Origin: GCA-003244245 sp032230565
GTDB lineage: Bacteria; Actinomycetota; Actinomycetes; Mycobacteriales; Pseudonocardiaceae
Direction of reading: 5' to 3'
Assembly: GCA_032230565.1 (NCBI GenBank)
Contig: JAVXWL010000016.1
Location: 1-28,921 of the forward strand
Length of the DNA stretch: 28,921 nt
Both the position numbers and the translations under genes were made by a program. Positions 23,180 to 28,921 of the stretch are shown one piece after another. Within the stretch, counting starts at the first letter, position 1, and each line of letters opens with the position of its first letter. The notes beneath the pieces were generated by a model that was not told the origin of the DNA, made no database searches, and saw nothing but the letters and a program-made list of their open reading frames with translations.

Positions 23180-23800
23180 TCACGCAGCCTCCTCAAACCG
23201 CCGGCTTACTTCTTCCCAGTTCACGATATTCCAGAAGGCTTCGACGTAGTCAGCGCGTGCGGCCGGATAGCGGAGGTAGTAGGCATGCTCCCACAAGTCC
23301 AGGCCGAGGAGCGGCGTCTCTTCCGCGGTGAGCGGGCTGTCCTCGTTGGGAAGGCTGTAGACGATCAGCCGGCGGCGTGCTTGAACCAACCATGCCCAAC
23401 CGCTGCCGACGTGAGTGGTCGCCACGCGCGTGAACCGGTCGCGAAACGCCGTGAAAGAACCGAACTCATCCGTGATCGCCTCGGCGAGCCGACCGGAGGG
23501 CTTGCCGCCGCCATCCTTGCTTAAGACGGTCCAGAAGAAGGAATGGTTCGCGTGTCCACCGCCGTAGTTGCGCACCGCTGTGAGGGATTCCTCGGGAACC
23601 TTGCCGATGTTCCACAGCAAGCGGTCGATGGACTGGTCACCTGCAGCGGGACCGCCGCCGCTCGCGCTCAATGCCGCGTTCAACTGGTCGACGTAGCGGC
23701 GGTGGTGCTGGTCGTGGTGAATCTCCATGGTGCGCGCGTCAAAGTAAGGCTCGAGAGCGTCATACCCATACGGCAGGCCGGGAAGGCTGTAGGCGCTCAT
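23180..23800 (-). CDS. sodA: superoxide dismutase, Mn/Fe family
   Basis: This 206-residue superoxide dismutase converts superoxide to hydrogen peroxide and oxygen. Metal ligands are His28 (MEIHHDQHH), His86 (GGGHANHSFFW), Asp168 and His172 (LDLWEHAYYL). The GGGHANH block is of the Mn-type. The outer-sphere Gln found in the NQDSP block of many Mn enzymes is Glu153 here (PNEDSPL). There is no signal peptide. ATG 23800 follows AGGAAGGGG. It lies upstream of the 109-residue and coxDE genes on the same strand, separated by 113 bp. A possible link to reactive oxygen made by CO dehydrogenase is contextual only. Confidence 0.93.
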   Translation of the reverse strand: MSAYSLPGLPYGYDALEPYFDARTMEIHHDQHHRRYVDQLNAALSASGGGPAAGDQSIDRLLWNIGKVPEESLTAVRNYGGGHANHSFFWTVLSKDGGGKPSGRLAEAITDEFGSFTAFRDRFTRVATTHVGSGWAWLVQARRRLIVYSLPNEDSPLTAEETPLLGLDLWEHAYYLRYPAARADYVEAFWNIVNWEEVSRRFEEAA

Positions 23801-24393
23801 ATGCCCCTTCCTGAGCTGGGACTCTTCCTGGTCCGTAGTCGCCCATCGTACACGGAAAAGCAGGGCGGGCACGCGCCCAGTGACCCCGAGCGGACCGACA
23901 TAGTGATCATCTTCAGCGATCCGACTCGTGCTCACAAGCCGCTTGATGGGGACAACGGCAACCTTCGATCCGCAGTCTCTCTGCGGAACATTCGCATGCC
24001 GGACCGGATCGGTTCGGTCGGCGGTCGGTGGATGCCGACGACCGGCTTCGCTGAGGCTGGCGCACTGCAAATGGCGGCACCACTGCTGGCATTTGGCCTA
24101 AAGCCCAGCTCTTCGTCGCGGAAATCGCACCTGTGGGCGCCGTCGGCTGCCGGCAGCACTCAGGTCCGAGGTTGCTGACGGCGGCGCGTCGTATGGTCCG
24201 CCGCGGCGACAGTGGTCTCCGCAGTTCCACCCGGCGCCAACCGTCCATACCCGTGATGTCCCGGCGGTACGGCGCGCGTTCGGCCGGCCGCACTGGTGGG
24301 TGCCGACGCGGACGTCAGTGACCGCTAGTGGTCCCACCGGTGATCCCACTGGTGACCACTGTCCTGCTTACTATCTCGAGAGAGGGGGCGTTG
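23801..24393. other. 593-bp divergent intergenic region
   Basis: The sequence lies between sodA (minus) and the secreted-protein gene (plus). Open frames on both strands have GC-skewed, Arg/Gly-rich, motif-free translations and no ribosome sites, so I call no gene. It must hold both promoters. The structured repeat at 24327-24360 is the only ordered element I see. Confidence 0.6.
24327..24360. repeat. nested direct and inverted repeat upstream of secreted-protein gene
   Basis: A near-perfect 12-bp tandem repeat (TCCCACCGGTGA, TCCCACTGGTGA at 24332-24355) lies inside 7-bp inverted arms, AGTGGTC (24327-24333) and GACCACT (24354-24360). It sits 34 bp before the GTG start. It could be an operator or an mRNA hairpin; no trans-acting factor is known. 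Confidence 0.5.
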
Positions 24394-25821
24394 GTGACTC
24401 CCCGAACACCACGCATGGTCCGCTGGAGCCTGTCTGCTGTCGCGGCCGTGCTGCCGATCGCAATGATCGCGCCGTGGCCAGCTCAGGCGGGCCCCGACCC
24501 GGCTTCGCCGGCGCAGGTTATGTCGCTGCAGGCTGTTGCGCCGGCGACCGAGGCAGTGCCGGCGGGCCGCGCTCCGGCCACCCAGACCGTCACGTCGACG
24601 GACCGTAGATCCGCTGCACTGACCGAGGACGCGGACGCAGCTGATGAGCCGGATCCGGATCCCGAGGCGGGTCATCGAGGCGGGAATAGCGAGCGACACG
24701 GCAAGCGGGACGGTGGGGACAAGAACGGTGGGGACAAGGACGGCGGGGGGAAGGGCAATGAGCCCAATCCGAACTGCACGCTGATCGTGCCGCCGGCGCC
24801 ACTGACCGCGCAGGGCCTGGCCACACCCTTCGAGCTGGTATCAACCAATCGCCGCAAGGGTCCGTGCCATGAGGCGAACGACAACCAGTCCGCGTTCGTC
24901 GAAGCAACGATCATCGACCCGGCGACGGGTAAATTGGCGATCTACCGGCCGCTGGTCGTGGATCGGGCGACCCAACCGGCGGCGAAGCCAGTCGTGCCCA
25001 CGCTGCCCGCCGGCTCCGTGGTGGGGATGTGGTTCGGGTTCCAGGGCACCACCTTGACATTGGCCGGCGCCACGGACGGTTGCGTCAACGGGTTGCGCGG
25101 CTCGCCGTTCGGGCAGTTCGCCTACTGTGGCGCCCCGGAGTTCTTTCGGGCGGCTAACGCCGCGATCGGGGCTGGCAAGCTGAAGATCCCGCCCGTCGGC
25201 ATGGCCCGCGACGGCCGTTCCTGCCCTACCACGCGTGATTTCGCGATAGTCGATCAGGATCAGAGCGACAACCTGACGACCCGTTATCTGGAGCTGGCCA
25301 ACGGGCGTACCGCTCAGGACAACGCGGCGAACGTCGCGGGGTTGCCCGTGCGGACGGTACTGAAAAACGCCAGCGACAACGGGTTGTTGACCGGATTCAT
25401 CAACCCGGCGCTGGGCTGTACAGCCTTCACCGCACCGGATCTCACCGCAGGCGGAACGCCCGCACCATCGTTGGCGCTCAATGAGCTGCAGGCGGCGGCC
25501 ACGAAGACCACTCCGATGGCGCTCATCCCGCCCAATGACCCCATGGCGCAGGTCGACGGGAAACCGAGCGTGGCCAAGATCAACCTGTATCGGGCCGGCG
25601 TGAACCAACCACCGCTGAACCCCGCGGTCGATACCGCGAAGAACTATTGCACCAACCTGATAAGCGTAGCCGCGGCACGACTGCGTCTCGATCGGGCCCT
25701 CACCATTGATGCTCCGTCCCCGGACCCGGCCGCGGCGAAGAACTTGTTCGCCTTCCTGCAGCAGCGGCTGAAGGGTGCGCTCACCGACCTGGCCTGCGTC
25801 CCAGCGCGCCGAAAGGGCTGA
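24394..25821 (+). CDS. large secreted protein of unknown function
   Basis: This 475-residue exported protein begins with a signal peptide (RTPRMVRWSLSAVAAVLPI, then APWPAQA before the expected cleavage). A low-complexity linker rich in Asp, Gly and Lys (GGDKNGGDKDGGGKG) follows, then a folded region of about 330 residues with scattered Cys (NCTLIVPP, GPCHEAND, DGCVNG, FAYCGAPEFF, CTAFTAPDL, NYCTNL, LACVPA) that could form disulfides. I recognise no catalytic motif. GTG 24394 is chosen for its GAGAGGGGG site; an ATG at 24415 would keep the signal, while the frame back to 24328 has no site. It is monocistronic and converges on the membrane-protein gene. Confidence 0.85.
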   Translation: MTPRTPRMVRWSLSAVAAVLPIAMIAPWPAQAGPDPASPAQVMSLQAVAPATEAVPAGRAPATQTVTSTDRRSAALTEDADAADEPDPDPEAGHRGGNSERHGKRDGGDKNGGDKDGGGKGNEPNPNCTLIVPPAPLTAQGLATPFELVSTNRRKGPCHEANDNQSAFVEATIIDPATGKLAIYRPLVVDRATQPAAKPVVPTLPAGSVVGMWFGFQGTTLTLAGATDGCVNGLRGSPFGQFAYCGAPEFFRAANAAIGAGKLKIPPVGMARDGRSCPTTRDFAIVDQDQSDNLTTRYLELANGRTAQDNAANVAGLPVRTVLKNASDNGLLTGFINPALGCTAFTAPDLTAGGTPAPSLALNELQAAATKTTPMALIPPNDPMAQVDGKPSVAKINLYRAGVNQPPLNPAVDTAKNYCTNLISVAAARLRLDRALTIDAPSPDPAAAKNLFAFLQQRLKGALTDLACVPARRKG

Positions 25822-25882
25822 CGACCGCCCAGAGCGGCGCCGTCAGTATAGGAATAGGAGTGGCAGAGCACTCGATGAAACA

Positions 25883-26944
25883 TCAACAGGTCGACGTGCG
25901 CACTTGTCCCGGCTGGCTGAACTCCAGTCGCACCTTGTCACTGCGTGGAATCAAGATGGCCGCACCGTTCGCGTGTGTCCAACCGGCGGGTAGCAGAAGG
26001 TACTGATTACCGGATTGCAGCGGTACGATCTTCAGCCCGTCATAACGGAACTGGTAAGCGGAATCAGCGTATCGGCAGGTTACTTCTCGGACGCCCGGCG
26101 CTTCTAGGCTCAGCCTTTTTTCGCTGTAGACCACCACGTCTAAACGGCTGGACAAGGTCGCCTCGAACTGTTGAGCACGACCGAGGCCGACGCCGATTGC
26201 ATAGCTCCCGACCGCCCAGAACAGTCCGACGCTTACCAAGATGAAAACAGCGCCCCACTCGGCCACGGCCACGGCGGGCCGCGCGTGCCGCGATACCTGC
26301 TCCGGTCGTCGCTCCGCGATGAACAGCCGCAGCAGTCTGGCGGCGTAGGTCAGCAGCAGGACGCCAAGCGCAAGACTGAGTCCGCGGCCCTCCGGGAAAG
26401 CCGGGAACACGGGTATTGCCAGACACACGAGCGATAACCCGGCAATGGCTGCAGCCGGCATCAGCGCTCGCAGTGTGATCCAGCGGGCCCTCGCAGGCAG
26501 CGCTGCGAGCACCAGTTGGTGGAACCAGAGCACGAGTAGCGCTGCCGCCGCCGCGACGATAAGTGGGGTCAGTAAGCCGTCCACACTGTTGTTCAGATAA
26601 TCTTGGACTGTCAGGTCCAGGACGGTGACCTGCACGCCGAGGTACCAGAAGAACGCGGCCGCTTCCAGCCGCCCGAAGTAAACCATCAGCGCAGTGAGCA
26701 GCGTTGTGGGGGCGACCACCGACCCGGCGATCTTCAGAACCTGTTGCAGGGGAGCGGCCTCGAACACCGCTGAGTTTGCAGCGGCGCTGGACTCCGCCCG
26801 CTCGGCGACCCGAGTCCCTCCCACGTCATCGACACCAGACGCTCGAACCTGCGTTGTCGACGCGGGCGCAATTGCGACTGGCGATTCTGTTTCAGAGGAC
26901 GGTTCCGCGGATTCGCCCTCTGGTGGCGTGGCGACGGTGGTCAA
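25883..26944 (-). CDS. five-span membrane protein with extracytoplasmic end
   Basis: This 353-residue protein has a disordered N-terminal 65 residues (Ser/Glu/Ala-rich). Five predicted spans follow at about 73-90, 123-148, 161-182, 188-208 and 227-251. A final 100-residue domain, probably outside, includes FEATLSSRLDVVVYSEKRL and ends RTSTC. It uses a TTG start that overlaps the stop of the upstream lipoprotein gene (TTGA), so the two are translationally coupled. No family is recognised. The coupling suggests a cell-envelope complex with the lipoprotein. Confidence 0.8.
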   Translation of the reverse strand: MTTVATPPEGESAEPSSETESPVAIAPASTTQVRASGVDDVGGTRVAERAESSAAANSAVFEAAPLQQVLKIAGSVVAPTTLLTALMVYFGRLEAAAFFWYLGVQVTVLDLTVQDYLNNSVDGLLTPLIVAAAAALLVLWFHQLVLAALPARARWITLRALMPAAAIAGLSLVCLAIPVFPAFPEGRGLSLALGVLLLTYAARLLRLFIAERRPEQVSRHARPAVAVAEWGAVFILVSVGLFWAVGSYAIGVGLGRAQQFEATLSSRLDVVVYSEKRLSLEAPGVREVTCRYADSAYQFRYDGLKIVPLQSGNQYLLLPAGWTHANGAAILIPRSDKVRLEFSQPGQVRTSTC

Positions 26945-27522
26945 TTGCCCGTATCAAGGCTCGATGGGCACTCGATCTTTAATGTGACTGCGCTGCCAAC
27001 CGGTACCTTGGCGCCCTTCTTCAACGGTGGATTCTGACTTTGGACGATGCCGTCATTGTCATCGCATGATTTTTTCTTGATATAACTCCGCCGGATTGTC
27101 AGGCAGGTTGCCCCATGGTCCCCGCACTTGTCGGCCATGACGTCCATCCACTCTGTTACCGAGATACCATTTCCCCCGGGCAGATCGACGAGTTCGGTAC
27201 CGGGCGGTGCGCCTCCCCGCCGCGCCGGTGGGAGGGCTTGAGCGGGCGGTGCCTCCGGCGCGGGTACTGCCTTGGGCTCCGGTGCAGGTATGGCCGCCGG
27301 CGCGGGTGGTGCGGCTAGGGCAGGTGGAGGGGCGGCTTGTGCAGGCTCGGGGGCCTCGGCGAGTCCGCCCTGTTCTCGTGCAGGCGCGGGCTGCGCCGCG
27401 TTCTCGGCCGCCGGTGGCGGCGCGGGGACGACCACGTATACGGGTGGGCTTCCGCACGAGATCACTAGCGCGCCACATAGCACCGACCAGATCAGCGGTG
27501 CGCGCACTCCATGAGACGACAT
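26941..27522 (-). CDS. lipoprotein with Pro/Ala linker and PASTA-like end
   Basis: This 193-residue protein has a lipoprotein signal: hydrophobic LIWSVLCGALVISC with the lipobox Cys at 23. A long Pro/Ala/Glu-rich linker (residues 27-125) could cross the thick cell wall. A C-terminal domain (about 130-190) ends in IVQSQNPPLKKGAKVPVGS and then AVTLKIEC. That last run resembles a PASTA repeat, a domain that binds peptidoglycan or muropeptides. Paired Cys (CGDHGATC, SCDD, IEC) may stabilise it. ATG 27522 has a GGGGG run five bases upstream. It is coupled to the membrane-protein gene that follows. The PASTA call is tentative. Confidence 0.78.
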   Translation of the reverse strand: MSSHGVRAPLIWSVLCGALVISCGSPPVYVVVPAPPPAAENAAQPAPAREQGGLAEAPEPAQAAPPPALAAPPAPAAIPAPEPKAVPAPEAPPAQALPPARRGGAPPGTELVDLPGGNGISVTEWMDVMADKCGDHGATCLTIRRSYIKKKSCDDNDGIVQSQNPPLKKGAKVPVGSAVTLKIECPSSLDTGN

Positions 27523-27816
27523 TTCGACCCCCGTGTTGACATGGTGGTCCTCTCATAGAGTAGATCCCGCTGAGGTCGTTCTGATACCGAAATTTCGGTT
27601 AGTTTTCTGCTGCCCTTCAGCTGGGGCACTCGCAGCAGACGGTGCACTGAAGCGTCCGCCCTCCGGCGGCCAGCGCGAAGCGAGTCCGAAGGCGGCATGG
27701 GTACCGACCGTCACCAGGTGGCGGGCTACCGTGAGGCTCAGACGGCGCCCTGTTTGATCAACACACGGTGCGCTGGCCGCGCTAGCGATGGTGTTTCTCA
27801 GGGCACCACCGCAGCA

Positions 27817-28023
27817 TCAATGAGAACGATAGTAACTAGTGGGGACGAGTCCCTGAAGTCCGTTCCATATGCCACTGAGAGCCTCGCCCGCCTTGTCAAG
27901 GGCTGACGGAGCCGAGTGGGCGATGAAGGGTCCCACCAGGTTCAACAGCACGATGATCAAGATTATGACTACGAAGAAATTCACCACCCTGAGGACCGAA
28001 TGACCCACGTTTGGCGCTGCCAT
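27817..28023 (-). CDS. 68-residue single-span membrane protein
   Basis: This small protein has one strong span (VVNFFVVIILIIVLLNLVG) followed by an amphipathic helix (ALDKAGEALSGIWNGLQGL) and an end rich in Tyr/Ser/Arg. ATG 28023 is preceded by GAGGAAGG; an in-frame extension to 28086 has no site. It stands alone on the minus strand, about 235 bp from the hybrid kinase gene. Family unknown. Confidence 0.65.
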   Translation of the reverse strand: MAAPNVGHSVLRVVNFFVVIILIIVLLNLVGPFIAHSAPSALDKAGEALSGIWNGLQGLVPTSYYRSH

Positions 28024-28258
28024 CAGATTACCTTCCTCTGTGTCTGGTGCGATCGTATAGCGGCCATGTCCGAGATCTGAGGGCATGCTGAGCGCCCAGA
28101 CGCGTAGGCCCAGTGGACGGCGCCGAGCGCCGCCGCCAGGCGCGGAGCCAGATCGCCGTGCGTAATCACAGGCACTAGGGTACGTGCTGCGTCTAGACCC
28201 CCACGCACCGCAACGGATTACATCGCCCAGAAGGGCGAAACGTCCGCTGCGCGGTGGC

Positions 28259-28921
28259 CTACCGGGCGGTTGCCCGAGCGTGCTCCGGCGTACCGGTGGG
28301 GTTGTGAAGATGTGAGTAGATCAGGGTGAGGAGCAGGTCGGTGTCCACAGGCTTGGTGACATAGTCGTTCGCGCCGGACGCCAGGCTCTTCGCGCGGTCC
28401 TCCTTCATTGCTTTCGCGGTCACCGCGATGATGGGCAGGTCGGCGTAGCGGCTCAGGTTGCGGATCGCGGCGATAGTCGCGTTACCGTCCAGCTCGGGCA
28501 TCATCACGTCCATCAGCACCAGCGCGATGTCCGCGTTGCGCTCCAGCGCGCGGACTCCGGCCACTCCGTTGTCCGCGAAGACGACGTGCAAGCCGTGAGC
28601 CTCGAGCATGCTGCTCAACGCGAAGACGTTGCGAAGGTCGTCGTCGACGATGAGGATCTTCTCCCCGTGGAAGCGCGACGGCGCCTCACCGCCCGCCCAG
28701 GGCGCAGAATCGGAGTCCAACTGCGGTAGCGACCGGGCAGCCGAAACCAGCTCCGGAGCTAGCTCCTCGGGGGTGGGGTCCTGCGCCGTATCGCCAGGCG
28801 CCGCCAGCTGTGATGCCTCGGCGATCTCGGGCAGGTAGAGGGTGAACACGGTGCCCACGCCGGGTTCGCTGCTCACCGCGAGCTCGCCACCGAGCAACTG
28901 GGTCAGCTGGCGGCTGATCGA
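28259..28921 (-). CDS. hybrid histidine kinase, C-terminal part (gene leaves the window)
   Basis: The gene's 5' part lies beyond the right edge. The visible 221 residues begin with the end of a histidine-kinase ATPase domain (ISRQLTQLLGGELAVSSEP, GVGTVFTLYLP), a linker of about 60 residues, and a full receiver domain. The receiver shows ILIVDDDLRN (acidic pocket), VLMDVMMPELDG (phosphoacceptor Asp), AVTAKAM (Thr/Ala switch) and YVTKPVD (Lys). Such receiver-ended kinases in actinobacteria commonly have HAMP or GAF sensor arrays, but these are not visible here. The stop is TAG at 28261-28259. Confidence 0.92.
   Translation of the reverse strand, partial: SISRQLTQLLGGELAVSSEPGVGTVFTLYLPEIAEASQLAAPGDTAQDPTPEELAPELVSAARSLPQLDSDSAPWAGGEAPSRFHGEKILIVDDDLRNVFALSSMLEAHGLHVVFADNGVAGVRALERNADIALVLMDVMMPELDGNATIAAIRNLSRYADLPIIAVTAKAMKEDRAKSLASGANDYVTKPVDTDLLLTLIYSHLHNPTGTPEHARATAR

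Noticed and set aside
23932..24349. Several open frames on both strands between sodA and the secreted-protein gene.
   Set aside because: Arg/Gly-rich translations, no ribosome sites, no motifs; treated as non-coding.
24328..24393. Earlier ATG start for the secreted protein.
   Set aside because: It lacks a ribosome site and would bury the signal peptide 22 residues inside; GTG 24394 has GAGAGGGGG and a proper signal sequence.
27523..27816. TTGACA (27536) and a TAGAGT on the plus strand between the lipoprotein and the 68-residue gene.
   Set aside because: The spacing is only 14 bp and no supported gene follows on the plus strand.
1..28921. Search for CRISPR repeats, tRNA or rRNA genes and phage genes.
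   Set aside because: No regularly spaced repeats, no recognisable tRNA or rRNA sequence and no phage structural or integrase gene were found by reading; a covariance-model scan was not possible.

Overview
The window is a high-GC chromosomal segment from an actinobacterium. Evidence for this is a mycothiol-type S-(hydroxymethyl)mycothiol dehydrogenase, an adrenodoxin-reductase-like FprA, frequent GTG starts behind GGAGG-type ribosome sites, and a citA / pdxH / gltA arrangement like that of mycobacteria and their relatives. A Pseudonocardiales or Mycobacteriales host fits best, but the genus cannot be settled from the sequence.

Region 1 (1-10.2 kb) is ordinary core and accessory metabolism. 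It holds a second citrate synthase (citA, minus) divergent from pdxH, gltA and mtnA (plus). Next comes a minus-strand operon for formaldehyde/nitrosothiol handling (DoxX-like, mscR, metallo-beta-lactamase hydrolase). A PHP phosphoesterase follows, then a minus-strand pair: a CbbY-type HAD phosphatase and fprA. An IS630-type transposase remnant that has lost most of its catalytic core (10.28-11.23 kb) marks the border of the next region.

Region 2 (11.3-23.1 kb) is a complete form I aerobic carbon monoxide dehydrogenase locus in two converging halves. The plus half carries a Pro/Ala-rich orphan protein, coxM, coxS, coxL (with the form I AYRCSFR active-site loop), an XdhC-YHS fusion, coxG, five small single-span membrane proteins and a 59-residue DUF1059-like zinc-finger-like protein. 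The minus half carries a 109-residue and a 58-residue orphan protein, coxD (MoxR-type AAA+ ATPase), coxE (VWA), a 96-residue orphan protein and a degenerate GIY-YIG-like protein. The halves meet at a perfect 17-bp-stem hairpin that can act as a bidirectional terminator. CoxMSL oxidises CO; CoxD, CoxE and the XdhC protein are expected to mature the Mo-Cu centre; CoxG is expected to hand electrons to membrane quinone. The five small membrane proteins all appear to have a short outside N-terminus and a cytoplasmic helical tail. They are the best candidates for an undescribed membrane scaffold of the enzyme. A CbbY-type phosphatase nearby hints that CO oxidation may feed a Calvin cycle.

Region 3 (23.2-28.9 kb) contains a Mn/Fe superoxide dismutase, a large secreted protein of unknown function, a translationally coupled lipoprotein (PASTA-like end) and membrane protein pair, a 68-residue membrane peptide, and the 3' part of a hybrid histidine kinase gene that leaves the window. 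No tRNA, rRNA, CRISPR array or prophage was seen.
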